A stretch of DNA of 25,454 bases from JBIOWF01 sp044868295 (GCA_044868295.1 JBIOWF010000178.1:1-25454); one strand, 5' to 3'. Positions 1-7,598 are shown, numbered from the stretch's first letter. Notes: a model not told the origin generated them from the letters alone. Program-made: numbers and translations.

Positions 1-164
1 CTGTCGGCATCACACCCGCCGACGAGTGAATAAGGCGGTCTTCGACGAGGTCTCAGTGCTGTGGGCGGAGCGCGTGGGGCCGGCCTTGATATGAGGCCGC
101 GGGAAGCTCTGACGCTGTCAGATCTCGTCCCTCCACATGAGCCAACCTTTGCTACTCAAAGTGG

Positions 165-176
165 TAAACTGTTGCT
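165..176 (+). promoter_or_regulatory. -10 element for a probable leaderless toxin-antitoxin mRNA
   Basis: TAAACT at 165-170 fits the actinobacterial TANNNT -10 box. Only six bases (171-176) separate it from the ATG at 177, and no Shine-Dalgarno sequence precedes that ATG. Transcription would therefore begin at or next to the start codon. No convincing -35 box is visible. The leaderless reading is an inference from spacing. Confidence 0.5.
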
Positions 177-488
177 ATGAGTCTGCCTGAACGAGACTTC
201 CCGCCAGGGGAGGGGCCGGCGGCCAAGGTCAGTGTGTCCTTGCGAGCCGGTAACATCCGGGCCATCAAGGAGCGTGTGGGCGCACGAGGGTTCTCTGCCT
301 ACGTTGATGCCGCGGTGGAGCGTCAAATCGAGCGAGATCTGTTGGAGGAGGCGCTCCAGGCCAATGAGAAGGAAAGCGGTCCGATCCCGCAGTCTCTACG
401 TGACGAGGCGGAGGAGCTGTTCCGAAGTGTGAGGTCTGCCCCAGAACTTCAGGAGGACAGTGGATGGCACGCGCACGAAGCAAGCTGA
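177..488 (+). CDS. Ribbon-helix-helix antitoxin-like protein (VapB type)
   Basis: This 103-residue acidic protein has the layout of a small ribbon-helix-helix DNA-binding antitoxin. A short strand (KVSVSL, residues 17-22) is followed by two helices (about 23-53). The C-terminal half is rich in Glu and would cover the toxin. The next gene, a PIN-domain protein, starts 25 bases inside its end, the usual antitoxin-first order of a VapBC operon. Such antitoxins bind their own promoter and neutralise the toxin; here that role is inferred from fold and context. The start ATG has no ribosome binding site but sits just after a -10 box, so a leaderless transcript is likely. Confidence 0.7.
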   Translation: MSLPERDFPPGEGPAAKVSVSLRAGNIRAIKERVGARGFSAYVDAAVERQIERDLLEEALQANEKESGPIPQSLRDEAEELFRSVRSAPELQEDSGWHAHEAS

Positions 489-880
489 CTGCGGGGACCG
501 TCATTCTGGACTCTCAAGGGCTCTCGAAATGGTGTGCGGCTGACCAGCAAGTTACGGCGATCTTGCGAGAGGCGCAGAGCAGCGATTTTCGAGTGGCCAT
601 CAGCGCCCTAACGCCCATTGAGGCGTTCGACGGTCGCACGACGAACGATCGTTTGCGTTGGCACCTGTCTCGGTTGCGAGTCGAGCCAGTGACTGAGGAA
701 GTCTCTGTTCACGCGCTGGATCTACTCCGCGGCAGTGGTCTCCACGGCCACAAGCACGCGATCGGCGCCGTTGTGGCCGCTACCGCTCTTCGCTCTCCCC
801 GACCGGTCATCATCCTCACGTCGGACGAGGACGACATGCGAAAACTGTGCGGCAAGGCAGCCCGCCTCGTACGTGTGTAG
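464..880 (+). CDS. PIN-domain toxin-like protein (VapC type), third acidic residue replaced
   Basis: The 138-residue length fits a PIN-domain ribonuclease, which cleaves RNA using a cluster of acidic residues that bind metal. Visible are Asp16 in VILDSQGLSKW, Glu53 in TPIEAF and the C-terminal acidic group TSDEDD (residues 119-124). The third family acidic position lies in the helix HAIGAVVAATAL, where most relatives have Asp. Here residue 101 is Gly (codon GGC, 764-766), one base from GAC. Loss of this residue would be expected to weaken or abolish nuclease activity. AGGAGG at 451-456, inside the antitoxin gene, sets the ATG start seven bases on. The gene is probably translated together with the antitoxin. 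Confidence 0.72.
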   Translation: MARARSKLTAGTVILDSQGLSKWCAADQQVTAILREAQSSDFRVAISALTPIEAFDGRTTNDRLRWHLSRLRVEPVTEEVSVHALDLLRGSGLHGHKHAIGAVVAATALRSPRPVIILTSDEDDMRKLCGKAARLVRV

Positions 881-934
881 CGGCCGTGGCCTGAAATATT
901 GCCTCAGCGATACGCCTACCACCAATCGAACCGG

Positions 935-1073
935 TGAGCAGGGAGCTGGGCAGTTTGGCCATTTGGGCCTTGATGAACGGGTGGCTTTGCAGCATGTCCA
1001 GATTCGCGTCTCGCGGCTGGTAGAGGGCGACCCAGTAAGTGCCGTCACCGGCGGAGGCGAGGCGAGGTTTCGA
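935..1073 (-). pseudogene. Remnant of an SMP-30/strictosidine-synthase-like protein
   Basis: Reading the minus strand from about 1070 gives a peptide of about 45 residues that includes SAGDGTYWVALYQPRDANLD followed by MLQSHPFIKAQMAKLPSSL. This matches the conserved C-terminal block of the SMP-30/gluconolactonase/strictosidine synthase-like beta-propeller family (DG-x-WVAL ... P-x-x-R ... LP). No start codon, propeller N-terminus or end of the family is found around it, so it is a fragment. It accounts for much of the space between the PIN gene (ends 880) and the CGNR remnant. Assignment rests on motif recognition only. Confidence 0.5.
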
Positions 1074-1119
1074 TGATTGGCTCCTTGCGATGGATTGCCG
1101 CAGCGCGGTGTGTGCACTT

Positions 1120-1137
1120 AAACCTACCGGTCGGTTT
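1120..1137. promoter_or_regulatory. Palindromic operator-like site (TetR type)
   Basis: AAACCTACCGGTCGGTTT is an 18-bp palindrome in which eight of nine base pairs match. Sites of the form AAACC-N-ACCGGT-N-GGTTT are typical of TetR-family operators. It lies about 50 bp upstream of the SMP-30-like remnant on the minus strand. It may be the surviving control site of a gene that has otherwise decayed. Confidence 0.45.
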
Positions 1138-1234
1138 GTTTTGCTCTTAGCCGCTGGCAGCGGTGATGGAACGCGAAGATGGACTAGTCCGGCGCGTCGA
1201 CGACCAGGCCGCGCTCAACCAGTTGCTCTCCGTA

Positions 1235-1625
1235 TCACCGCTGGCGGCGCCGATAGGCTGCGGCGTTGACTCTGTTGCCGCACTCGCGCATGCCGCACCA
1301 GACCCGATTGGCGCTGCGGGAGTCGTCCACGAACAGGCGCGTGCAGCCGGCGCGGCCGCATGAGCGGAGCCGGGTCAGGTCGGGGCCGCCGAGTAGTTCG
1401 ATCGCGTCTCGGGCGATGGAGGCCAGTACCTGGTCGGCGTTGCCCCGTCGGCGTAGGCGGGCAAAACCCTCTAGTTCGGGTCTTGCCGGTGGCTGAGCCG
1501 CGACTTGGTTGAGCAGCTCCTGGTCGTCGTGCCGTGCTGGCATTCCATCTACGGCAGTACGGGCCAGGCCGTAAATGGCCTCTCGCAGCCGCCGGGCGTC
1601 GTGGAGGCTCCGATACCGCCCGTCT
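1235..1625 (-). pseudogene. CGNR zinc-finger regulator, N-terminus deleted
   Basis: The last 130 or so residues are clearly the C-terminal part of an ABATE/CGNR protein, a family of actinobacterial transcription regulators. They comprise a helical segment beginning near SLHDARRLREAIYGLA, and then the zinc-binding end with CGRAGC, FVDDSRSANRVWC and the signature CGNRVNAAAYRRR. The first 50-60 residues of the family (the LDFANT-like segment) are absent. Upstream of about 1625 the same frame runs through the opposite strand of a methyltransferase remnant and shows no homology. An ATG at 1882 would give a 215-residue chimera that I do not regard as a real protein. The stop is TGA at 1237-1235. 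Confidence 0.7.
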
Positions 1626-1626
1626 G

Positions 1627-1935
1627 ATGAGCGTTCTGATCCGGGCGCGGGCGCCGAGACGGCTGTTGGAGCTCGGTGCTTCCAACGGGTACTCCTCGAT
1701 CTGGCTCGCCGACGCGGCTCAGGCGGTGGGGCCTCGCTCACCAGCGTTGAGATCGATCCGGCCCGTGTCGAGCAGGCACGGGAGAACCTTCGCAAGGCCG
1801 ACCTTGAGCACCTGGTCGACCTGCGGTGCGCAGACGCGGCGGCCATGCTCGCCGCGAGCGAGAACGAGGAATGGGAGTTCATATTTCTCGACGCCGAACG
1901 CCCGGCCTACGTCGGCTACTGGCCGGATCTGGCGC
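1627..1935 (+). pseudogene. O-methyltransferase remnant, truncated at both ends and frameshifted
   Basis: Two overlapping frames together encode the core of a class I SAM-dependent O-methyltransferase of the caffeoyl-CoA type. The first frame gives motif I (LLELGASNGYSSIWLADA, from about 1660). After one missing base in the GGGG run near 1728-1731 the second frame continues with SLTSVEIDPARVEQARENL and the acidic motif FIFLDAERPAYVGYWPDL. The N-terminal 40 or so residues and the C-terminal third of the family are missing. Downstream of about 1935 the second frame stays open by chance into the potassium-channel gene. The product would be inactive. Confidence 0.75.
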
Positions 1936-2024
1936 TATGGCAAATGCATGCGCCATTAGTGCTGATTTATGGCGTTTGTCCAGCTAGGGTAACGGCACCG
2001 AAGCGTGCCGTGCAGGAGGAAAGC

Positions 2025-3074
2025 GTGCCGATCCTGTTAGCTCGCCTGCTGGCCCGGATCACGGCACTGGGGACCTGGTGGACGCCCGTTCTGGTTTTCA
2101 GCCTCGTATTCGTGACCAGCTGGCCGCTGATGGCGTTCGCGGAGCCCAACGGCAGTGCGCTGGTGGAGCCGGGCAACTACTGGTGGTATTTCGTGGTCAC
2201 CGCGGCGACGGTCGGCTACGGCGACCTTTACCCCGAGTCGGCCGGGGGCCACGTCGTCGGCGCGTACGTCATCGTGGGCGGCATCGCGACGCTGACGACG
2301 GTGTTCGCCAGGTTGTCCACGGCTCTGGAACGAGCGAAGGGGCGAAGGATGCAGGGTGCCATTGCGGTGGACATGTCCGACCACATCGTGCTGCTCGGGT
2401 ATACCTCCGGACGGACCGAGCAAATGGTGGACGAGCTGATCGCGGAAGGGTCCAGCCGCATCGTCCTTTGCGCCTGGGACGACGTGCCGACACATCCGAT
2501 GTCCGACCGCGACGTCGCGTTCGTACGCGGCGATCTGACCGACGACGGCGTGCTGCGCCGGGCCGGTGTTCACCGGGCGTACAGCGTGCTGGTCGACGCA
2601 CGCGACGACAACGAGGCGCTGACGATCGCGGTCACCGCCTGCCATGTCGCCGAGGGAGCACATCTGGTCGTCGCGCTACGCGACGTCGGCAGGATCCGGC
2701 ATCTGCACTACGTTGACGAGGCCGTGCGCTGCGTCCAGTGGCACAGTCCCCACATGATCACAGAGGAGTTGAAGGATCCCGGCATCACCGAGATCTACAC
2801 GCAATTGATGACCCATGGCGGCGCCGACACCTATTCCGTACGGCTGCCGGAGTCGCTGGGCCCGGTGCTGGTCGACCGTTGCCAGACTTCGCTCGGCCGG
2901 CGGTTCGGCGCCACGATGCTCGCCGCCCGCACCGACGCCACGCTGCTGGTCAACCCCAGCTGGCAAAGCCGGCTGCCTGCCGGGGCCGTCCTTTACTACG
3001 TCGGTTCCCGCCGCCTGCGCCCCGACGAGATCGCCACAGCATTACGCGATGCGGAATCATCACCTCACCCGTGA
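2025..3074 (+). CDS. Potassium channel with cytoplasmic RCK/TrkA domain
   Basis: This 349-residue membrane protein combines a two-TM pore with a ligand-gating RCK module, as in MthK-like channels. TM1 is about residues 20-38, the pore helix about 52-61, the selectivity filter TVGYGD is at 62-67 and TM2 is about 75-95. A Rossmann-like RCK N-lobe starts near residue 118 (SDHIVLLGYTSGRTEQMV), and an RCK C-lobe (about 265-335) follows. The N-lobe lacks a textbook GxGxxG loop, so the ligand may not be NAD. I chose GTG at 2025 because AGGAGGA (2014-2020) precedes it closely. The same frame is open upstream to 1575, but that part is methyltransferase debris. It is one of two clearly intact genes in a decayed stretch. 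Confidence 0.85.
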   Translation: MPILLARLLARITALGTWWTPVLVFSLVFVTSWPLMAFAEPNGSALVEPGNYWWYFVVTAATVGYGDLYPESAGGHVVGAYVIVGGIATLTTVFARLSTALERAKGRRMQGAIAVDMSDHIVLLGYTSGRTEQMVDELIAEGSSRIVLCAWDDVPTHPMSDRDVAFVRGDLTDDGVLRRAGVHRAYSVLVDARDDNEALTIAVTACHVAEGAHLVVALRDVGRIRHLHYVDEAVRCVQWHSPHMITEELKDPGITEIYTQLMTHGGADTYSVRLPESLGPVLVDRCQTSLGRRFGATMLAARTDATLLVNPSWQSRLPAGAVLYYVGSRRLRPDEIATALRDAESSPHP

Positions 3075-3205
3075 CTCCCGTCCCCACTCTGTGGTGCCTG
3101 CTACGCGTCGGCCACGTACCTCTTCTGCAATGGGTGAACTGCCGGCCGGGGGGACGTTTTCTGTGCGACTGCCGCGCGTCGCCTCAACCGTAGGCCGTGG
3201 ATTTC

Positions 3206-3920
3206 TCAGAACGCGATGACGACCTTGCCTGGGGCATGACCCTTTTCCACGTATCCGATGGCCGCCGGAATCTCCTTGAACGGGTAACTCCGGTCGATTA
3301 CCGGCGTGATCTTTCCGTCCTCGATGAACTCGGTCAGCGTCACCAGGTTCTGCTTGTTCTCTTTGCAGCGGACCACGTCCGCCAAGACCGCTCTCTGCGA
3401 CACGAATGGCGACATCGCGAGCACCGAGAACATGTGACCAACGGGTTGCAGCCACCCGCCGCCCGGACCGCCGACCAGGACGTGGGTCCCCTTGGGCGTC
3501 AACGCCTGCCGGCATGCCGATCCCGGGTGGCTTCCCGCCATGTCCAGCAGGAGGTCATAGCGCCGTCCGTTCCGCGTGAAGTCCTCTTTGGTGTAGTCAA
3601 TGACCTTGTCTGCGCCGATCGACCGGACCAGGTCCACGTTCCGGGTGCTGCAGACGCCGGTGACCTCCGCGCCGAACGCCTTGGCGATCTGCACGGCGAA
3701 CGTACCCACACCCTCCCGAAGCGCCGTTGACGAGGACCTTCTGCCCCGCCTGTACGCGTCCCTCGTCGCGCAGCCCCAGCAGGGTGGTGCTGGCCGCCAG
3801 GGGTGCCGCCGCGGCCTGCTCGAACGACAGATTCTCCGGTTTGGGCGCCAACTCGCTTTCCCGGACGCATACATACTCGCCGAAGCCGCTGTTCGGCTCG
3901 GCCATGATCCTGTCCATTGT
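3206..3920 (-). pseudogene. Zinc-free quinone oxidoreductase (MDR family), N-terminus lost and frameshifted
   Basis: The sequence matches the C-terminal two thirds of NADPH:quinone reductase-like medium-chain dehydrogenases. One frame gives GFGEYVCVRESELAPKPENL and LVNGASGG; a second gives GVGTFAVQIAKAFGAEVTGV, then IGADKVIDYTKEDF and, at the end, GHAPGKVVIAF. The switch falls in the cofactor loop GASGGVG near 3711-3716, where one extra G in a GGGAGGG run moves the frame. A sequencing error is possible for that indel. Independently, about 100 N-terminal residues, including the GroES-like fold, are missing, and the region upstream of about 3920 belongs to a response-regulator remnant. The gene is therefore dead even if the frameshift is an artefact. 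Confidence 0.78.
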
Positions 3921-3989
3921 TCTCGGCTTCGTCGCGATCCGTCGGCGGGCGATCGCACGGCACCGCGTCTGGATGATTCGTGGTTACGC

Positions 3990-4321
3990 GATCGGCGTCC
4001 TTGAGCAGGAAACCCCGGGCGCCGGCTCTCAGGGCCGTGTAAACGTAGTCGTCAAGGTCGAACGTGGTGATGGACGACGACGGCGAGTGGGTTCTCGACG
4101 GTCGGTCCGGCGAGGGCACGGGTGGCCTCGATGCCGTCCATGCCGGGCATGCGAATGTCGAACAGGCACACGTCGGGGCGTAAGCGGTGCGCGAGCTCGA
4201 CGGCCCGCCGTCCGTCGGCGGCCTCGCCGATGACCTCGATGTCCGGCTGGGCGTTGAGGATCATCACGAGCCCGGTACGGACGATCTCCTGGTCATCGGC
4301 GACGATCACCCGGATGCTCAT
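3990..4321 (-). pseudogene. NarL-type response regulator, receiver only and frameshifted
   Basis: The gene starts with a normal receiver domain: acidic pocket VADDQE (residues 7-12) and phospho-acceptor Asp55 in VCLFDIRMPGMDG. After NPLAVVV an extra base near 4072 shifts the frame. The other frame continues exactly as the family requires with ITTFDLDDYVYTALRAGARG and FLLKDA. Homology stops at about 3990, so the LuxR-type helix-turn-helix is missing. The remaining sequence runs into the truncated quinone oxidoreductase. Its ATG overlaps the TGA of the upstream kinase remnant (ATGA, 4321-4318), the normal arrangement of a two-component operon. Confidence 0.8.
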
Positions 4322-4959
4322 GTCGCCGAGCCGATTCTGGGCAGCGCGGCGGCCACGGTCCAGCCTCGATCGGGGTTCGGTCCTGCTTCGCAGGTGCCGC
4401 CCAGCAGGTCAGCACGTTCGATCATGCCGATGAGTCCGTATCCGGGCGGGCCCGCCGGGCGTATGAGGCTGGTGTCGCCATCGTCGCGTACGCGCAGGTG
4501 TACGGAGATGTCGTTGGCGGTGACGCGGACCTCGATGCGTGTGGCGTGACGAGCGTGCCGCTGAGCATTGGTGATCGACTCCTGGGCGATGCGGTAGATC
4601 GCGGCCCCGACCGACGGGGGAAGGTCGTCGAAGTCGCCGGAGATCTCCACGTCGACGGACGGACCGGAGCGGGGTCGGCGCGCGAACTCTTCGAGATCGC
4701 TGATGCGCCGGCCGGGTGCCAGGTCCGCCGGTCGCCTGTGGCGGAGGACGCGGACCATGGTGCGCATCTCGGCGAGAGCGCGAGACGCCTCCGCCTCGAT
4801 CACGTGGAGCGCGTCAGTCGCGGCGTTCGGTGTGGCCGCCGATGCGGCGAGACCCGCCTGGGCGCGGATCGCCATCGCCGAGACATAATGGGCGACGGTG
4901 TCGTGCAGGTCGCGGGCCAGCTGTTCACGTTCGAGACGGAGCGAACAAGGGCGAGCACC
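4318..4959 (-). pseudogene. Two-component sensor histidine kinase, C-terminal half only
   Basis: The catalytic core of a NarL-partner (HisKA_3) kinase is intact. It has the phospho-acceptor helix RLEREQLARDLHDTVAHYV, a dimerisation helix, the N-box ESITNAQRHA, and the ATP-lid and G-boxes VRDDG and GPPGYGLIGMIERADLLGG. An in-frame TGA at 4962-4960 lies directly upstream of RLEREQ, and no transmembrane sensor region is found before it, so the N-terminal 150 or more residues are gone. It overlaps the response-regulator remnant by four bases. The pair is a former two-component system that lost its sensor at one end and its output domain at the other. Confidence 0.75.
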
Positions 4960-5319
4960 TCATCATGGTACGAGAGCCCATGCTGCTCCGGAGCAACCCG
5001 AAGATCGCGGAAAGTGGTCACCCACCGGATCGAGTGAACCTAACCGGCGCCACCCCAGGCGGCGAAGGCGTCGACCTCGCAGACGAGCAACGGCCCGCCT
5101 TCGCACCCGACCGTGCCGCGCCAGACATGGTCGGGTCGCGAACCCGAATCACTGTTGACCATCGCGCCACCGTATAGAGGCGCGGCAATACCGGCATAGG
5201 GTGCGCTACGTGACTTCTCGAAGCCAGCAGGGCCGTACTCATCGTGCCGATTCTCTGGCCGGCATTGTCCGCCCTCCCTTGGAGATGATGTTCTGAGGCA
5301 CGACAGAGAGGAGGCACCC
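4960..5319. other. Interval without an intact gene; weak immunity-protein-like remnant on the minus strand
   Basis: On the minus strand an ATG at 5162 opens 40 codons ending at TAG 5042-5040. The peptide includes HVWRGTVGCEGGPLLV and AFAAWGGAG; the GGPLL...W-GG spacing resembles the start of Imm21-like immunity proteins. The frame continues past the TAG with RWVTTFRDLRVAPEQHGLSY before running into the kinase remnant. I treat this as a possible fragment, not a gene. The rest up to 5319 holds only the approach to the hydrolase gene, with AGAGGAGG at 5306-5313 as its ribosome binding site. Confidence 0.25.
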
Positions 5320-6030
5320 GTGGCGGTGCGAGTGGAACAGGTAGAGGTGCTCGATGGCTCCCTCGACCTTCCGGTGTGGTTGCCGGAAAGCGGCAGCGGG
5401 CCGGGGCTGGTGCTGATCCAGGAGATCTTCGGACTGGACGACTACCTGTGCTCGGTGGCCGACGACCTCGCCGCCCTCGGATACGTCGTCGTGGTGCCGG
5501 AGTTGTTCTGGCGGATCCGGCCGCACTGGTCCTCAGGGCACGATGAGCAGGGACTCGCCGCGTCCATTGAGGTGGTCGGCCAGTTCGATCCCGTACGTGG
5601 CCAATCCGATGTTCTGGCCGCGCTGCGCCACCTGCGGACCCTGCCAGAAGTCAGCGGCGGCACGGGCGTCTTCGGATTCTGCCTCGGTGGATCGCTCGCC
5701 TTTGGCGCCGCCGCGCAGGCCGACCCTGATGTGGCCGTGTCGTTCTATGGTTCGACCGTGCCGGACGGCATCGACCAGTTGCACAAGATCACCTGTCCGA
5801 TCCAGTTCCACTTCGGCGGCCAGGACCCCTACATCCCCAGGGAAGCCGTGCAGCGGGTGGCCGACGCTGTGGCGGGGCACCACGGCGCGGAGATCCACGT
5901 CCAGGAACAGGCCGGCCACGCGTTCCACAACCACGCGGCGCCGCTGTTCCACAACCCGGAGGCCGCGGCCACGGCATGGCGGCTGGCCACGGAGTTCCTG
6001 GCACGGACACTGCCCATTGCCGCCAACTGA
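5320..6030 (+). CDS. Dienelactone hydrolase family protein
   Basis: This 236-residue cytoplasmic alpha/beta hydrolase has the dienelactone hydrolase signature. The nucleophile is Cys121 in GVFGFCLGGSLAF. The acid is probably Asp169 (FGGQDPYIP), the histidine is His200 (QAGHAFHN), and Glu35 in the strand-loop VLIQEIFGLD orients the thiol, as in the Pseudomonas enzyme. Family members open lactone rings in chlorocatechol degradation, but many actinobacterial relatives have unknown substrates, and no catechol-pathway gene is nearby. The full family length is present. The GTG start follows AGAGGAGG by seven bases. The flanking genes are decayed, so it appears to be transcribed alone. Confidence 0.85.
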   Translation: MAVRVEQVEVLDGSLDLPVWLPESGSGPGLVLIQEIFGLDDYLCSVADDLAALGYVVVVPELFWRIRPHWSSGHDEQGLAASIEVVGQFDPVRGQSDVLAALRHLRTLPEVSGGTGVFGFCLGGSLAFGAAAQADPDVAVSFYGSTVPDGIDQLHKITCPIQFHFGGQDPYIPREAVQRVADAVAGHHGAEIHVQEQAGHAFHNHAAPLFHNPEAAATAWRLATEFLARTLPIAAN

Positions 6031-6179
6031 GTCACGCTGCGGGGTGCTCGTTCCCGACGGAACGGCCGTCATCCTGATCTCCGACGTCGGTGACTCGCCA
6101 CCGCCATCATGTGGGAGGTCTCGGCCGAGTCGCGTCTTTGGCGCGTCGGCGAGCAGTCGCAGCACCCGGCAGTGCCGGG

Positions 6180-6723
6180 GCTTGGCGGTGGATGTCCCCC
6201 GGCACCGCCGCCAGTTTCCAGCACAAGCCGTTCGGCGTCCGGGGCGGTGCCGATATCCCTACCCACGGACATCTCGGCGCGCCGCTGGATCAGCGCGGTG
6301 GCGGGCGCCCGGTCATTTTGTATTCGCACGGGTTCACCACCGACCGTTCCCTCGGCACGGTCCTGGTTGAAGACCTGGCCAGTCGTGGATACGTCGTCGT
6401 GACGATCGACCACACGCATGACGCCGGAGAGGTCGAGTTCCCCGACGGCCGGATCGCCAACAGCGCCGTCCCGGTCTCCTCCGACACCGAGAAACTCTGG
6501 AAGACGATGGCCAAGGCCGCCCAGGTCCGCTCCGGCGACGCCCGGTACGTGCTCGACCAACTGACCGCGATCAACCGCGGACAGCACGCTGGACGGGCAT
6601 CGCGGCGCCGCGGTGCAACGCACATACATCGCCGCCTTCTTCGACCGCTACCTGCGCCACCGCCCCAGCCCGCTGCTGCGTGGCCCGTCAGCGGACTGTC
6701 CGGAAGTCGAACTCGTCCGGTAA
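6180..6723 (+). pseudogene. Platelet-activating-factor-acetylhydrolase-like lipase with its middle deleted
   Basis: One frame carries the front half of a PAF-acetylhydrolase/chlorophyllase-type lipase: WMSPGTAASF, then RPVILYSHGFTTDRSLGTVL, EDLASRGYVVVTIDHTHDAG and YVLDQLTAIN. A different frame, from about 6583, carries the family's C-terminus: TLDGHRGAAVQRTYIAAFFD and DRYLRHRPSPLLRGPSADCP, ending at TAA 6721-6723. The segment that should lie between them, including the GHS nucleophile elbow and the acid, is absent. The join at about 6580 also changes frame. The normal N-terminal region before WMSPGT is not recognisable either. The enzyme cannot be active. Confidence 0.7.
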
Positions 6724-6747
6724 CCCGTACCGCAACACCGCCGAATA

Positions 6748-7176
6748 TCAGCCTTTGCGTGGTTCGCCGCGGTAGGTGCCGAACGACCAGCGGTTGCCTT
6801 CGGGGTCGCGGACGGCGAATTCGCGGGAGCCGTACCCGGTATCGTCCGGTTCCCGGAGAACCTGGGCGCCTGCCGCGGTGGCTCTGGCGAAGAGCGCGTC
6901 CGGATCGTCGGTGACGACGTAGGCGCCGAAACTTCCCGGCTCCAGAGGCCACGCGTCATCGGCGGTGTCGCGGACGCTGCCGAGCATGATGCCGCCACCG
7001 AGCGGCCATGACAGCTGAGCATGGTCGACCCGGTCGCCGTCGCCGTACACTGCGGTCTCCTCGAAGCCGAACGCCTCGACGAGGAAGCTGATCAGACCGC
7101 GCGCGTCTCGGGCGCGCAGCGTCGGCCATACCTGGGGTGCTGGGCCCGAGCTGGACGCCCGACTGCCGGCCGTCAT
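6748..7176 (-). CDS. VOC-family (glyoxalase/bleomycin-resistance-like) protein
   Basis: The VOC domain is complete from about residue 14: APQVWPTLRARDARGLISFL, then DHAQLSWPLGGGIMLGSVRD, FGAYVVTDDPDALFARATAA and DPEGNRWSFGTYRGEP. This is the paired beta-alpha-beta-beta-beta layout of small metal-binding or antibiotic-sequestering proteins; the substrate is unknown. The first 13 or so residues (MTAGSRASSSGPA) are not from the family. They are a shifted frame of the AraC remnant that has been joined to this gene at about 7145, so the original start codon and ribosome binding site are probably lost. It may still be translated from ATG 7176 or through the upstream reading, but expression is doubtful. 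Confidence 0.65.
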   Translation of the reverse strand: MTAGSRASSSGPAPQVWPTLRARDARGLISFLVEAFGFEETAVYGDGDRVDHAQLSWPLGGGIMLGSVRDTADDAWPLEPGSFGAYVVTDDPDALFARATAAGAQVLREPDDTGYGSREFAVRDPEGNRWSFGTYRGEPRKG

Positions 7177-7564
7177 GCGTGATCAGTGCCGGCACCGTGT
7201 GCAGGCCGCCCACGAGAGTGTCGTACGAGCCCGGCGGGGTTCGCCGGTCGGCGTGGGCGGCGACGAAGAGCGGGTCGTCGAGCGTGATGATCAGAGTCAG
7301 GTACGGCGACGGCAGACCGCGATGTCGTCCCGGCGGAACCCCGGCCTCGCGATATCCGCTGTACCAGGCGACCAGCGGTCGCACGGGTGGCGGCGGTCGC
7401 CATTTGACGTACTCGACCGTGGCGCCTGTCGAATCGAGTCCAGCCACTGGCCGCTCCATGCACTCGATGTGCCCGGTTCCTCCAAAGATATCGTCCGTAG
7501 CCGGGTCACTGATGACTCTCCAGATTTCGGCTGCTTCGATCCGCTGTTCCGTCGTCGTGCTCAC
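7145..7564 (-). pseudogene. AraC-family regulator, N-terminal domain only
   Basis: From the GTG at 7564 the frame runs into EYVKWRPPPPVRPLVAWYSG, then HRGLPSPYLTLIITLDD and TLVGGLHTVPALITHDGRQS. This is the sensory N-terminal domain (DUF6597-like) of AraC regulators that usually sit directly upstream of a VOC gene. Right after SGVQLG the homology ends at about 7145 and the VOC gene begins in another frame. The AraC helix-turn-helix half, roughly 150 residues, is missing. One deletion that took the end of the regulator and the start of the VOC gene explains this. The first 30 or so residues are unlike the family, so ATG near 7460 could be the original start. Confidence 0.7.
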
Positions 7565-7598
7565 TGTGTTCCCGTTGATACGGGCGGGGTGACATGCG

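Noticed and set aside
1235..1882. A 215-residue minus-strand frame ending in a CGNR zinc finger, as a complete gene
   Set aside because: The first 85 or so residues are the antisense of the methyltransferase remnant and show no family match; only the part below about 1625 is homologous.
6040..6175. Minus-strand peptide RVLRLLADAPKTRLGRDL, possibly a MarR-type scrap
   Set aside because: Too short, with no helix-turn-helix or wing following; chance similarity cannot be excluded.
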